From: Bacillaceae bacterium IKA-2
GTDB taxonomy: Bacteria > Bacillota > Bacilli > Bacillales > Anaerobacillaceae
Direction: 5' to 3'
DNA: 64,000 nucleotides
Assembly: GCA_031761875.1 (NCBI GenBank)
Contig: CP134492.1
Location: forward strand, 3,286,001-3,350,000
The translations under genes and the position numbers were made by a program. The notes under the pieces are model-generated. The model saw nothing but the letters and a program-made list of their open reading frames with translations. It did not search any database and was not told where the DNA came from. Position 1 is the stretch's first letter. Each line of letters begins with the position of its first letter. Below are positions 1 to 8,815 of the stretch, piece by piece.

Positions 1-1327
1 TCCAGTTTTCGCTGTCTTTTGGCTCTTCATGTCCGACATACAATTCGCCTGTTTCGTTGTGATACCAAGCAGGAATCTGATGACCCCACCAAAGCTGGCG
101 CGATATGCACCAATCTCTAATGTTCTCAATCCAGTGCAAGTATGTTTTTTCAAAGCGTTCTGGAACAAAATTAACTTTTCCCTCACCTTTTTGTAGTTGA
201 ATCGCTTTTTCTGCTAATGGTCCCATGCTCACAAACCACTGTGTTGAAAGATATGGCTCCACAACAGCACCACTTCGCTCTGAATGTCCAACTGAATGAA
301 GATGCTCTTCAATTTTGAAAAGAATTCCTGCTTCTTGGAGATCTTTAACGATTTGTTTACGGCATTCAAAGCGGTCTAGACCTTGATACTTACCAGCATT
401 TTCATTCATCTTTCCTGACTCATCCATCACAAGCACACGTTCTAGATTATGACGATTGCCAATTTCAAAGTCATTCATGTCATGCGCCGGCGTAATTTTT
501 ACCGCCCCTGAACCAAATTCCATATCAACATAATCATCAGCAACAATCTTAATTTCACGACCTACAATTGGAAGTTTGACTTTTTTACCAATTAAGTGCT
601 TATAGCGTTCGTCTTTGGGGTGAACGGCAACAGCGGTATCGCCTAGCATTGTTTCAGGGCGAGTTGTAGCAACCTCAATATGCCCTGAACCGTCTGCTAA
701 CGGATACTTCATATGGTAAAAGCCGCCTTGTACGTCTTTATAAATTACTTCAATATCTGAAATCGCTGTTTTCGTATGCGGATCCCAATTGATGATGTAT
801 TCACCACGATAAATCAGCCCTTTTTCATACAGCTTAACGAACACTTCTCGAACTGCTTTTGAAAGGCCTTCATCCAATGTAAAGCGTTCACGTGAGTAAT
901 CGAGAGAAAGGCCCAGTTTTGACCATTGTAGGCGGATGAAGTCAGCGTACTCATGCTTCCAATCCCATGATTTTTCTAAAAATTTCTCCCGACCTAAATC
1001 ATAGCGACTTACTCCCTCCTCGCGAAGCTTTCCTTCAACTTTTGCTTGCGTAGCAATTCCAGCATGATCCATGCCAGGTAGCCATAACGCATTATAGCCT
1101 TGCATTCGCTTAGTACGGACCAAAATATCCTGTAAAGTTGTATCCCATGCATGACCAAGATGCAGTTTTCCCGTTACGTTTGGCGGCGGAATTACGATTG
1201 TATAAGACTCTTTACCTTCCTCACTTTTCGCTTCAAAAAACTTACCTTCTAACCAGTACGGATACCATTTTTCCTCTGTTGCTTGCGGATCATATTTCGT
1301 TGGCATTGAAATTTCTTGATTTGACAT
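1..1327 (-). CDS. valS: Valyl-tRNA synthetase, N-terminal part (runs off left edge)
   Basis: Class I aminoacyl-tRNA synthetase that charges tRNA-Val with valine in the cytosol. The first 442 codons are present. The [14 protein letters not shown] signature lies at about residues 47-60 with HLGH as the HIGH motif, and the CP1 editing domain contains [18 protein letters not shown]. The visible part ends at [15 protein letters not shown], so the KMSKS loop and anticodon-binding domain lie outside the window. The ATG at 1327 follows an AAAGGAGGAA ribosome binding site. Expression should be controlled by the T-box leader just upstream. The identity is secure; only the truncation by the window edge limits the entry. 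Confidence 0.97.
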   Translation of the reverse strand, partial: MSNQEISMPTKYDPQATEEKWYPYWLEGKFFEAKSEEGKESYTIVIPPPNVTGKLHLGHAWDTTLQDILVRTKRMQGYNALWLPGMDHAGIATQAKVEGKLREEGVSRYDLGREKFLEKSWDWKHEYADFIRLQWSKLGLSLDYSRERFTLDEGLSKAVREVFVKLYEKGLIYRGEYIINWDPHTKTAISDIEVIYKDVQGGFYHMKYPLADGSGHIEVATTRPETMLGDTAVAVHPKDERYKHLIGKKVKLPIVGREIKIVADDYVDMEFGSGAVKITPAHDMNDFEIGNRHNLERVLVMDESGKMNENAGKYQGLDRFECRKQIVKDLQEAGILFKIEEHLHSVGHSERSGAVVEPYLSTQWFVSMGPLAEKAIQLQKGEGKVNFVPERFEKTYLHWIENIRDWCISRQLWWGHQIPAWYHNETGELYVGHEEPKDSENW

Positions 1328-1399
1328 TTTTAATTTCCTCCTTTGTTTCGGAAGGTACTAGAGCTAGACACCTTTCCAATTTAAACAATCTATATATTT

Positions 1400-1790
1400 C
1401 CGAAAATAGAAAACTCCCTCCATCCTCAAAGGACGAAGAGAGTAAATTCGCGGTACCACCTTTGTTTGCCATCAATTAGAAAAATGGATTCACACTAGTA
1501 ATAGCGAAATCCATGTACGATCAGCAAAAATAAAGTATCTTTTTTGATCGTACAACAAGCTGTGTCAATGGCACACTTGATTGTTTTTAACGGTTATAAA
1601 CCGGCTTCTTCTACTTGGAAAGACTATGCTTGTCGCCTCTTTAGACGCTTGCCTTAGTTTTTCTGATACTCTCACATTTTAATTCCTAAAGTGTAATAGC
1701 GGTTCAAAGAAGCTGCTCCAGGGTGACTTTCCATCTTTAGCTCCGAAAAAATCTCTCAGCAATGTTACTGTTAAAGGATGTCAAAATGTT
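1400..1790 (-). promoter_or_regulatory. T-box riboswitch of valS (GUC valine specifier)
   Basis: The T-box sequence AGGTGGTACCGCG reads on the minus strand at 1449-1462. It is followed by a 12-bp terminator stem (about 1407-1441, several G-U pairs) and a run of T, 70-130 bases before valS. Upstream on the same strand are a stem I-like stretch with AGTA and GAGAGA motifs and then GGAAAGTCACCCTGGAG. The GTC at complement 1725-1727 is preceded by GAAA, followed by a purine and then a CCTGGAG-like stretch, which is the usual context of a specifier codon, and GTC codes for Val. Uncharged tRNA-Val should stabilise the antiterminator. The 5' boundary is uncertain. Confidence 0.88.
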
Positions 1791-2143
1791 CGATAAACAA
1801 AACAGTCGAATTTCTTCGTTGGCTCTGTTTATCGTTTTTAAACACGCACTTTTTGTAACAATGATTTTTCTCTCTGCTGGTATTACAGATGTACTCTTCC
1901 CAATCTCAGCATATTTATATTTAATTGCATTCGAAAGCTTAGTATGATGCTCTTCACAAAATTAGTAATCATTGTTGTCAAGTTTTTCAACGAGGCTATG
2001 ATCATCCTCTTATTAAAAATAGTTCTTATACTGTATTAACATTTTACATGCAAGAGTCAAAAATCGTCAATAGTTGAAACAAAAATTTACTAACATTATT
2101 GCCGATAATCCGATTTCCATACACTTTTAGGAAATATTCATTC

Positions 2144-2171
2144 ACATTTCTTATGTCGACTGCATATAGTA
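2144..2171 (+). promoter_or_regulatory. Candidate SigK-type promoter of the disrupted small gene
   Basis: AC at 2144-2145, a 17-base spacer and CATATAGTA at 2163-2171 match the SigK pattern (AC, then CATAnnnTA) and lie about 35 bases before the ATG at 2206. This is a match by eye; late mother-cell expression is inferred from it. The bases from 1791 to 2143 hold no gene I can support, only AT-rich sequence between two divergent transcription units. Confidence 0.45.
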
Positions 2172-2229
2172 ATTACAGAAAATAACAGAAAGGAGGAGGA
2201 AATTCATGTTAAAAAAAGGTAAATATCGA

Positions 2230-2234
2230 CTTCC
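2230..2234. repeat. Left copy of 5-bp target-site duplication (CTTCC)
   Basis: CTTCC directly flanks the left IS end and recurs at 4827-4831 directly after the right end. A short target duplication of this size is typical of IS21-family transposition. Confidence 0.75.
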
Positions 2235-2270
2235 TGTGACCGTCAAGTAGAAATGAACACTTTTCGCCAA

Positions 2271-3035
2271 TTAACTTTGAACACTTTCTCCACCAAAAAT
2301 GGAAGATCGGTGCTTCATTCGATAACTGTCATTATCTAAGTGAATAACTTCAGCTCGGTGAATGATCCTATCTAAAATGGCTGCTGTAATACTTGAATCG
2401 CCCATCAACTCGCCCCAATCACTTGGGGCCTTATTTGATGTGAGTATAATAGAAGCATTATTATATAAATAGTTTATTAAATGGAAAAATAGGTTGGCTT
2501 CACGTTGATCCATTGCCATAAACATAAGATCATCAATAATCACTAAATTTGAATTTCTAATTCTGCTCATTCTAGTCTGTGACTTTCGAGTGATTTCTTC
2601 TGTTTTTAACGTATGGATTAAATCACCCATAGAAATAAACGAAACTTTATATCCGCGGTTGATTGCCTCAATCCCTAATCCTATTGCTAATAAAGTTTTC
2701 CCTGCACCTGGCGGTCCCAATAAAATAATGTTGTACAGCTGCTCTACCCATGTTAGCTCTTTTAATTGATTAAACTGTTTTTTACTTAATGATCTCTGTT
2801 CATCAAGATTAAAGTCGATCATCGTTTTATGATACGGAAATGTAGCCCATTTTAAGCGTTTTTCTGTTTGTTTTTCTTCCCGGCGCTTTTGTTCAAATGT
2901 TAATATCGTTAGTAGAAATGATGTATAGGAAACTTCGTTTGATTCTGCTTCTTTAATTAGTCTTGTTATACTAGTAGATGTTTCCGATAATCGGAGTGTC
3001 TTTAATAACTCCTGCACTTGTGCAAACTGACTCAT
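2271..3035 (-). CDS. istB: IS21-family transposition helper ATPase (IstB-like)
   Basis: A DnaC/IstB-like AAA+ ATPase of 254 residues that assists the IstA transposase in target choice and strand transfer. The Walker A motif GPPGAGKT is at about residues 107-114 and Walker B NLVIIDDL at about 163-170; a sensor-1-like ILTSN follows. The start is taken as ATG 3035, which overlaps the istA stop codon as TGATG, the usual istA-istB coupling; one more upstream codon (TTG) is open. The length is normal for the family and no stop or frameshift is seen. It ends 36 bp inside the left IS end. Confidence 0.93.
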   Translation of the reverse strand: MSQFAQVQELLKTLRLSETSTSITRLIKEAESNEVSYTSFLLTILTFEQKRREEKQTEKRLKWATFPYHKTMIDFNLDEQRSLSKKQFNQLKELTWVEQLYNIILLGPPGAGKTLLAIGLGIEAINRGYKVSFISMGDLIHTLKTEEITRKSQTRMSRIRNSNLVIIDDLMFMAMDQREANLFFHLINYLYNNASIILTSNKAPSDWGELMGDSSITAAILDRIIHRAEVIHLDNDSYRMKHRSSIFGGESVQS

Positions 3036-4618
3036 CAAACATCACCTGCCAATACTGACAAATAATCATTTATATCTCTGGTTGCTGGTTTCGTATTCAC
3101 TAACGATTGGTTGTTTTCATGAAGTATTTTAGTTGTTTCATCGTTATCAGTTGGAGGTGTAACAATCATTTGTCGTTGTCGGTCAAGGTACTGAACCATA
3201 TCGATAAAATCTGTTGCACAAAATAGTTTCCGGTTAACACATTCTTTTAAAGCTTCATTAATAATTGACTGCTCATGACATTTTATTTCTTTTGATATCA
3301 GCTGGAGTTGATCCCTAATGTATCGCGGAAACGCTGATTTAATCGTTTCTAGAAAAGAGAGTGCCATATCTGTATTTTCGAATTTTTCTGCTACTGACTG
3401 TATATAAGCTGTAACCCCTTTTGTTCGATCACGCGTATGTTGTCGATCTTGAATTAATTCTCCTTTTGCAACAGACAGTTTATGTTTCGCAAATATTTCC
3501 CCTGTGTCAACTTCAACGATCATTAAATAGGCATCGTCGACTTCAGATATTGCTACTTCTGGATACTTTTCAAATGTTCCGAGAGGAACTGAGTAGCGAT
3601 TAGATTTATACCAAATCGTATTGTCCTTTCGAACCGTCCTTGTTATAATAGATTGGAGTTTAGTTTGACTACCTGCAGGTAAACTGCCAGTAGCCGTTGA
3701 GACTGGTCGTAAGTGTTGCTTTTCAAGGAGAAACACTTCGCACGGTCTTTTTTTTGTTGTGTTATGAATCTTATAATTACCCGTACGCTTCAGCCACGCT
3801 AACCCATCTTCATTCCATTTATCAATATTTTGAAATATCCGATGTTTGGAAAAGTTCACTTTCACAAAACCTACCATATTTTCAATTTTTCCCTTTGTCT
3901 CTGGATCTGCTTTACGACAAACCCAAATCGTTAACTTCCGATCTTCTTTGTACGCTTGAAACTCTTTTGTTAGAATTAAATCACCTCCATTTTCGCTAAC
4001 GACAAGAAGCGCATCTTGATCATAAACGAGTTCCCTAGGAATTCCAGCAAAATATTGAAAGGCATTTTCATGGGTACGTATAACATCTTTGGTGGTGAAA
4101 GGCCGATCCACCCATTCTTTGTATTTGTATCTAGAGTGGGATAGAACAAAAGCTATGAAATAAAGTCTGACCGTTTTTCCCACGATTGTCTTTTGAACTG
4201 TTTGTCCAAAATCTACTTGAATTTGTTCGCCCATCGGTAACTCTGCCACGGCTTCATAATCACGCATAGTTGTTTCTTTAGAAATATCATATGATAGTCG
4301 TAACTCTCTTACATAGGCTCTTACTGTACTTTCAGAAACATCTTTTACCTGTTTCTTTTCTTGTAGCCAATCATAAACCTGGGCAGCTGTCATATCAGGA
4401 TGTGAATACAACCACGAAAGGATCAATTCTTTGAATGGGTCTAGCTTTTTTCTTCTACTTTCAAGTTGAACCACCCATTCACTCATGTCACTTGGCGTAC
4501 TTTTTAAATAGCGATAAACCGTTGTTCTTGAAACCCCTAACTTTCCAGCTACTTTCGATTTACTGAATCCTTGCTTTAGTAATTGCTGAATTTCCATATA
4601 CATTTGCCACTTATCCAC
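3035..4618 (-). CDS. istA: IS21-family DDE transposase (IstA-like)
   Basis: Transposase of about 527 residues. An N-terminal helix-turn-helix (QGFSKSKVAGKLGVSRTTVYRYL) should bind the IS ends. The rve-type catalytic core follows: VDFGQ (first Asp) at about 140, VYDQD near 205 (second Asp) and a C-terminal Glu in KGKIENMVGFVK near 250. The frame is open back to 4633, but GTG at 4618 is preferred because GGAGG lies six bases before it. No internal stop is present. Its TGATG overlap with istB and the flanking target duplication support an intact, recently inserted element. Confidence 0.92.
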   Translation of the reverse strand: MDKWQMYMEIQQLLKQGFSKSKVAGKLGVSRTTVYRYLKSTPSDMSEWVVQLESRRKKLDPFKELILSWLYSHPDMTAAQVYDWLQEKKQVKDVSESTVRAYVRELRLSYDISKETTMRDYEAVAELPMGEQIQVDFGQTVQKTIVGKTVRLYFIAFVLSHSRYKYKEWVDRPFTTKDVIRTHENAFQYFAGIPRELVYDQDALLVVSENGGDLILTKEFQAYKEDRKLTIWVCRKADPETKGKIENMVGFVKVNFSKHRIFQNIDKWNEDGLAWLKRTGNYKIHNTTKKRPCEVFLLEKQHLRPVSTATGSLPAGSQTKLQSIITRTVRKDNTIWYKSNRYSVPLGTFEKYPEVAISEVDDAYLMIVEVDTGEIFAKHKLSVAKGELIQDRQHTRDRTKGVTAYIQSVAEKFENTDMALSFLETIKSAFPRYIRDQLQLISKEIKCHEQSIINEALKECVNRKLFCATDFIDMVQYLDRQRQMIVTPPTDNDETTKILHENNQSLVNTKPATRDINDYLSVLAGDV

Positions 4619-4826
4619 CTTTTTCCTCCACACTGTTGAAAATCTAAGAAACTACTTATCATCATACAGTGTCTTGGTCTTATTTTAAATTTATAGAGAA
4701 AAGGAAATTGTTTCTATAGGTGATGGCCCTACGGTCCATCACCTATAGAAGTGCTACCCTTCCTCCTGGAAAATAAGTGTTCATTCTTATCTGGCGGAAA
4801 CTGTCCAATTTAGTTTATCACTCACA

Positions 4827-4831
4827 CTTCC
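4827..4831. repeat. Right copy of 5-bp target-site duplication (CTTCC)
   Basis: Identical to 2230-2234 and directly adjacent to the right IS end (TCACA on the plus strand). Confidence 0.75.
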
Positions 4832-4995
4832 TCTTTGGTTACGGAGAGCTCGAGATGTTGGCTATCAATTTTTAATTCCATTAACAATTTTTCAACTTGC
4901 ACGGACCGTTTTTTTTCCATCAACGATTGATGTTGCCATACTTGTAATTTTTGTCATTTTATATCTAACCTAGGTTACTGGGATATTGTAATAAG

Positions 4996-5036
4996 AAAAA
5001 GCAGTCAATCTATAGCTCAGATTGACTGCTTTTTTC
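4996..5036. terminator. Bidirectional terminator between ysxE and the disrupted small gene
   Basis: A perfect 11-bp stem (GCAGTCAATCT with AGATTGACTGC) flanked by A and T runs on both sides. On the minus strand the stem includes the last codons of ysxE; on the plus strand it lies 27 bases after the stop of the disrupted small gene. Confidence 0.85.
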
Positions 5037-6041
5037 TTGTTTGAGTAAATGATTGTAAATAAAATGATTTACTCTAGTTAGGGTAATAATTCGTTTTTCT
5101 AGCATTTGTACATACTGTAACTCAGTAATACTGCCATCACGCTTGTTGTAATGATCGATACAATGAAAAATAAGTTCTGGATAAATTAAATAACTTGCAA
5201 ATAATTTTTTTTCTTCTTCTTCAAGAACTAAAAAATTTTGATATGTTCTTAACCACTCAGCGCCTTGATCCTCACTCCATAACGTGTATTGAAATGACTT
5301 GCGAAATGAAATGGCAAGGTCTCGTGCTGGAGTGTCTAACATAGCTTTTTCAAAATTAAACACATATCCATACCCGTTTGGATGGTAAAAAATATGGGAG
5401 CGATCAAGCTTACCGTGGCAGAGAACTGCCCGAAAGCTCTGTTTTTCAAGGCAATGATCATACCACTCTTTTAAATGCTTAGTAGCTGCATCTGCCATCA
5501 TTTGAATACGGCTGAGATGAGTAAGGTAAGTAAGTTCAAATGGTGAGATGAAGGTTTTTCGTTCTGCTTCTTCTGCAAAATACTCCATTTTTAAGCGCCG
5601 CTTTTCCCAACGTCTCAGTAATTCTTGATATGAATGATCAATCGTTTCCTTTGAAAAATCTTGGATTTTTACTGTTAATCCATGTAATTTCCCCAATTGT
5701 TTAAAGACGATTTTTTCTTTGTTTTCTTCAGGAAATTTTTCTTCTTTCCAAAACCATGGCTGCAAGTAATAGGTTTTGCTATCTCGAGTAATTAGAAAGT
5801 CACCGTACTTTGTTGGAATGATTGGGACAACTTGTTTAAAATTAATTTTATCAAGTCTTTTCATCACATGCGTGAACCAATTAGCTTGCTCTTGTGTCAG
5901 ATCAGCTTCCTTTAAGGCAAACGTTCCTTTTTGTGAAACGATCTTTTTTACTTTTCCAAAATGTTCAATTTTTTCTGGATATAAATCATATTGAAAAAGT
6001 ATGTGCCCAATAGAGTTTTGGGGGGCTTTATTGATAATCAT
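5010..6041 (-). CDS. ysxE: Spore coat-associated kinase-fold protein YsxE
   Basis: A 343-residue member of the CotS/YsxE family, a branch of the aminoglycoside-phosphotransferase/choline-kinase fold linked to spore coat assembly. A putative ATP-lysine segment (KGTFALKEAD, about 37-46) and the catalytic-loop region CHGKLDRSHIF (about 211-221) are recognisable. The loop lacks the usual Asp after HG and the usual Asn, and the later metal-binding DxE/D is FNFEKA, so the protein is probably not an active kinase. The start overlaps the stop of the upstream 309-aa gene (ATGA), and both follow spoVID, so a mother-cell sporulation operon is likely. The gene ends within a terminator stem. Confidence 0.85.
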   Translation of the reverse strand: MIINKAPQNSIGHILFQYDLYPEKIEHFGKVKKIVSQKGTFALKEADLTQEQANWFTHVMKRLDKINFKQVVPIIPTKYGDFLITRDSKTYYLQPWFWKEEKFPEENKEKIVFKQLGKLHGLTVKIQDFSKETIDHSYQELLRRWEKRRLKMEYFAEEAERKTFISPFELTYLTHLSRIQMMADAATKHLKEWYDHCLEKQSFRAVLCHGKLDRSHIFYHPNGYGYVFNFEKAMLDTPARDLAISFRKSFQYTLWSEDQGAEWLRTYQNFLVLEEEEKKLFASYLIYPELIFHCIDHYNKRDGSITELQYVQMLEKRIITLTRVNHFIYNHLLKQEKSSQSEL

Positions 6042-6967
6042 CTTGCCACCGCCTTTTCTCCTTCTTTTTCAATCCAATTGCTTATTAATAATACCAATTT
6101 TCTTGAAGTTTCCCAGCTTTGAAAATACGATTTCATGATTTTTGATGTTCCAGCTACTGTTTCATTTATTGAAAGGTCTCTAAATACCGTTTTAAGCTCA
6201 TAAGGCAGTAAACATTCTGTTAATAGTAATAGACCTTGATCTCCTTTTAGCGAAAAATATTCATTCGTTTTGTCTAGTAATAATTCGGTAGAGACAGCTC
6301 CGTTTTTGAGATACCACTCTTCTAATAAATGGCGAATCGGTTCATATCCTTTTACAGGATGAGCGTCACCGCATATCCAAAATAAGGTAAAAACCACTTG
6401 CTTTGCATCGATAAGAGAACTAAAAGGAAGTAAAATAGGGAGCCGTTTTTGATGGATACGATCAAGTAAATGGTCTGCTTTTCGAGTTCTATTTTTCGCC
6501 TCGTAGTAGCTGCGCTCTAATACTAGCTTTGCCATTGGATCAAGAAATGGCAGCTCGTCAATGCTAGCTTTATCTGCATCCAACGTTAGTTGGTCTTGTT
6601 TTTTGAAACGTTGGCAGTCATCGCTTTGCGCTAAGCCATAAGCTAAAATTGATCCAATTAAGCGACCCCATTCTTGTTCTCTACCTTGACATGGAAACTG
6701 TTCTTCAATTTCATCATGGATGGATGTCCAGCCTTTTTCAGAAATAAAAAACGGATCTCCGGCTTTTGTCCGAATCATTCGGTCTAACAAGATTCCAGAC
6801 TTGTTGCTTATTTCATCACGCCATTTCACATGCCATTGCAACAGCTGTTTATCTTTCCAGATCCGAATTCTTTTTTTTCCATATTCGCTATCAAGTATTT
6901 GGTCTTTTTTGAGCCACTTTACGTCTGAGAAGTCATATTCCATCTTAATTTGACGTATCATATCCAT
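6038..6967 (-). CDS. Uncharacterised 309-aa protein between spoVID and ysxE
   Basis: I do not recognise this protein. It is soluble, rich in charged residues and leucine, with no signal peptide or membrane segment. The N-terminal part (MEYDFSDVKWLKKDQIL, then RIWKDKQLLQWHVKWRDE) resembles the start of kinase-fold or pilus-assembly-like coat proteins only loosely. Its position is informative: it lies 83 bases after spoVID and overlaps ysxE by four bases (ATGA), so it is almost certainly co-expressed in the mother cell and may act in coat or cortex assembly. That role is inferred from neighbours, not from any motif. ATG at 6967 or the ATG two codons later could be the start. Confidence 0.75.
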   Translation of the reverse strand: MDMIRQIKMEYDFSDVKWLKKDQILDSEYGKKRIRIWKDKQLLQWHVKWRDEISNKSGILLDRMIRTKAGDPFFISEKGWTSIHDEIEEQFPCQGREQEWGRLIGSILAYGLAQSDDCQRFKKQDQLTLDADKASIDELPFLDPMAKLVLERSYYEAKNRTRKADHLLDRIHQKRLPILLPFSSLIDAKQVVFTLFWICGDAHPVKGYEPIRHLLEEWYLKNGAVSTELLLDKTNEYFSLKGDQGLLLLTECLLPYELKTVFRDLSINETVAGTSKIMKSYFQSWETSRKLVLLISNWIEKEGEKAVAR

Positions 6968-7050
6968 AATTTCGGCACCCTATCCTAAGGCATCTTCAAG
7001 AAAATAATTGATCAGGATGATGGTCTATTTTCTATACGAGGCCTAATTTC

Positions 7051-8490
7051 TTATTGTCTTGCTGGTATATACAAGATTTGTCCCACTTCAACATTAGAAT
7101 CATTTAATCGATTCACTCTAATCAATGCACTTTGGTTGATTTCATACCTGTTAGCTACCATATCTAACGTTTCATCTTCTTGAACGATACACATTTTGAG
7201 TTTTTTAAACTCTTCTCCACCTTTAGTAAGCATCTTTGTTAAATACAATGCATTTTCATTTTCTTCTTTAGCCGATATTACTTCTGCAGGCTCTTCCTGG
7301 AATGGAACTTCAACAAGAACAACTTCTTCCCTAGTATCATTTGTTTGCTCATGTTCAAGTTCTTGTGGCGCTTTTTGGTAGGTCTCATGTTGAATTTCTC
7401 GATCTGTTTCTTTGGCTTTTTGTTGCTCTTGCTTCAGTCTATCTCCAGCAAGACTTTTTAACATTCCATATGAGTTATCCTGCTTTAGCTCTGGCTGCTC
7501 AATCTTTGTTTCAGCCTTTGCTGTTGCCTCTTGCTGGGGTTCCTCTTTAATAACACCAAAGGCAATTGCAGGAATTTTCACTTTAGGTACTTCTGTTACA
7601 AGCTCTACTTGTTTCGTTTCCGCAGACAGTTCGAGCTCCGTTTGAATTCTATCTTTCAGATTAACTTCCTGATAACCGTCCCGATCTTGCTCGCTAGCAT
7701 CTGTTTCATTAGAATTGGGTATAGTTAGTTTAACTGACTCTACTGACTCTTCTTGGCCACCTGAAGCCTCAAATACTACTGCATCATTTTGGTCTTCTAA
7801 TTGATCTTGAGATACCGCTTCTAATCGTTCTTCTCGATCGTCAATTGCTTCTGGAGTTTTCTGCTCATTTGTCTCTTCTAACCAAACTTGCCCCGCTCGC
7901 TCTCCTACACCATCATTTTTTTCAGCGCTGTCGGAAATGTCTCCAAGCTCTGATCCCACTTCTTCATATGCTTCGTAATGAAACGAGCGATCTTCTTCAA
8001 CCGATTCTACTATTTCGTCTCTAGCTTGAGATTTCTCTTTCACTATATTTCCCGTTGACATCCCTGTAATTGCCACATCTGCTGTAAGCTGAATGCAACC
8101 ACGTTCAGGTAAATCATAGTCAAATGACTCTACAAGTACATAAATATCATCTAAACTATTAATTCGCTCTTGCGGTATCGTTACATCAATAGGAAAAAAA
8201 TGTCTAATTTGACCTGTTCCGTCTTCGTTTATTGTTACTTCTTCAATGGAACGAAACCCAACCTGTTCAGAGAGTGACGAGAGCTCTTCAGTAGGATTAC
8301 TATTCCCATTGGAGCGGTATTCACCCGTTAGTTTTAATCCTCCACGAATTAAAACATAATCTCCGCTTTCCTGTACGGTTATATCTGGCTCTAATGACAA
8401 TGATAAAATTTCGTCTACTTCTTGATCTTTATTAAGCCACACCGATTCTTCAATGGAAAATGATAGCTTTGATGAATGATCTTGTGTCAA
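7051..8490 (-). CDS. spoVID: Spore coat encasement protein SpoVID
   Basis: SpoVID (479 aa) sits on the forespore surface and is needed for the coat to encircle the spore, working with SpoIVA and SafA. The N-terminal domain (about 1-155, KLSFSIEESVWLNKDQEVDEILSLSLEP) is the conserved part. A long acidic, low-complexity Glu/Gln/Ser-rich middle follows, and a C-terminal LysM domain (about 430-478, ending VGQILYIPARQ) should bind peptidoglycan or its precursors. The length and layout match the family, the middle being variable between species. A SigE-type promoter lies about 90 bases upstream. The 309-aa gene and ysxE follow in the same direction. Confidence 0.93.
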   Translation of the reverse strand: MTQDHSSKLSFSIEESVWLNKDQEVDEILSLSLEPDITVQESGDYVLIRGGLKLTGEYRSNGNSNPTEELSSLSEQVGFRSIEEVTINEDGTGQIRHFFPIDVTIPQERINSLDDIYVLVESFDYDLPERGCIQLTADVAITGMSTGNIVKEKSQARDEIVESVEEDRSFHYEAYEEVGSELGDISDSAEKNDGVGERAGQVWLEETNEQKTPEAIDDREERLEAVSQDQLEDQNDAVVFEASGGQEESVESVKLTIPNSNETDASEQDRDGYQEVNLKDRIQTELELSAETKQVELVTEVPKVKIPAIAFGVIKEEPQQEATAKAETKIEQPELKQDNSYGMLKSLAGDRLKQEQQKAKETDREIQHETYQKAPQELEHEQTNDTREEVVLVEVPFQEEPAEVISAKEENENALYLTKMLTKGGEEFKKLKMCIVQEDETLDMVANRYEINQSALIRVNRLNDSNVEVGQILYIPARQ

Positions 8491-8580
8491 CGACCTCTCC
8501 TCCTAATTTTATATTTAAATTCCTCCGCTAGTGAAAAATGGGACACGTCCCCTTAAACGGACTTATACCAATACTTTACA

Positions 8581-8609
8581 GATGTATGACAAGACTTAAG
8601 GAAATATGA
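8581..8609 (-). promoter_or_regulatory. SigE-type promoter of spoVID
   Basis: On the minus strand TCATATT (complement 8603-8609), a 14-base spacer and CATACATC (complement 8581-8588) match the SigE consensus (kmATATT, 13-15, CATACAnT) with at most one mismatch. SigE dependence of spoVID is known in B. subtilis. Confidence 0.7.
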
Positions 8610-8815
8610 ATCATTTCAGAAGAATTTTAAAAATATAGCACGTATGTCCTACCTCTTTTAGCACCAGACATCTTAACATTTAATAAAGTTAATATTTTTG
8701 TTCCTGTTGTGATAGAAGGAAAATGTAGAAAGTCTTAGTCTAATATATTGTCCTGCTTTATGCATAGACGAGAAAATAAATTTAGTTTTTTAGTTGTTTA
8801 GTTGTAAAGACTTCT

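Larger units (their letters stand above)
2235..4826 (-). mobile_element. Complete IS21-family insertion sequence, 2592 bp
   Basis: Both ends begin TGTGA when read inward (2235 onward, and the complement from 4826), flanked by CTTCC duplications. Near the ends are subterminal repeats typical of the family: ATGAACACTT and TTGAACACTTTC inside the left end, and ATGAACACTT inside the right end. The element encodes an IstA-type transposase and an IstB-type ATPase, both uninterrupted and translationally coupled, so it may still be able to transpose. It is inserted in a small membrane-protein gene whose reading frame is restored when the element is removed. Confidence 0.9.
2206..4973 (+). pseudogene. 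Small membrane-protein gene (56 codons) split by the IS21 element
   Basis: An ATG at 2206 preceded by a very strong AAAGGAGGAGG site opens a frame of nine codons that meets the IS at 2235. Removing the IS and one copy of the 5-bp duplication joins base 2234 to base 4832 in frame, giving a 56-residue protein ending at TAG 4971-4973. It has a basic N-terminus (KKGKYR, then WLRRAR) and two hydrophobic stretches (about residues 22-33 and 43-55), so it is probably a small membrane protein. A SigK-like promoter lies upstream. A small gene of this kind sits near ysxE in B. subtilis (possibly yszA), but I cannot confirm orthology. The gene is inactive here unless the IS excises. Confidence 0.72.

Noticed and set aside
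1138-1479. Plus-strand 113-codon frame
   Set aside because: Antisense to the valS start and T-box; no ribosome binding site and no protein-like composition.
1762-1947. Plus-strand 61-codon hydrophobic frame
   Set aside because: Lies on the strand opposite the valS leader, no ribosome binding site, and the hydrophobic look follows from T-rich sequence.
7196-7728. Several overlapping plus-strand frames of 60-77 codons
   Set aside because: Antisense to the repetitive Glu/Gln-rich part of spoVID; such shadows are expected.
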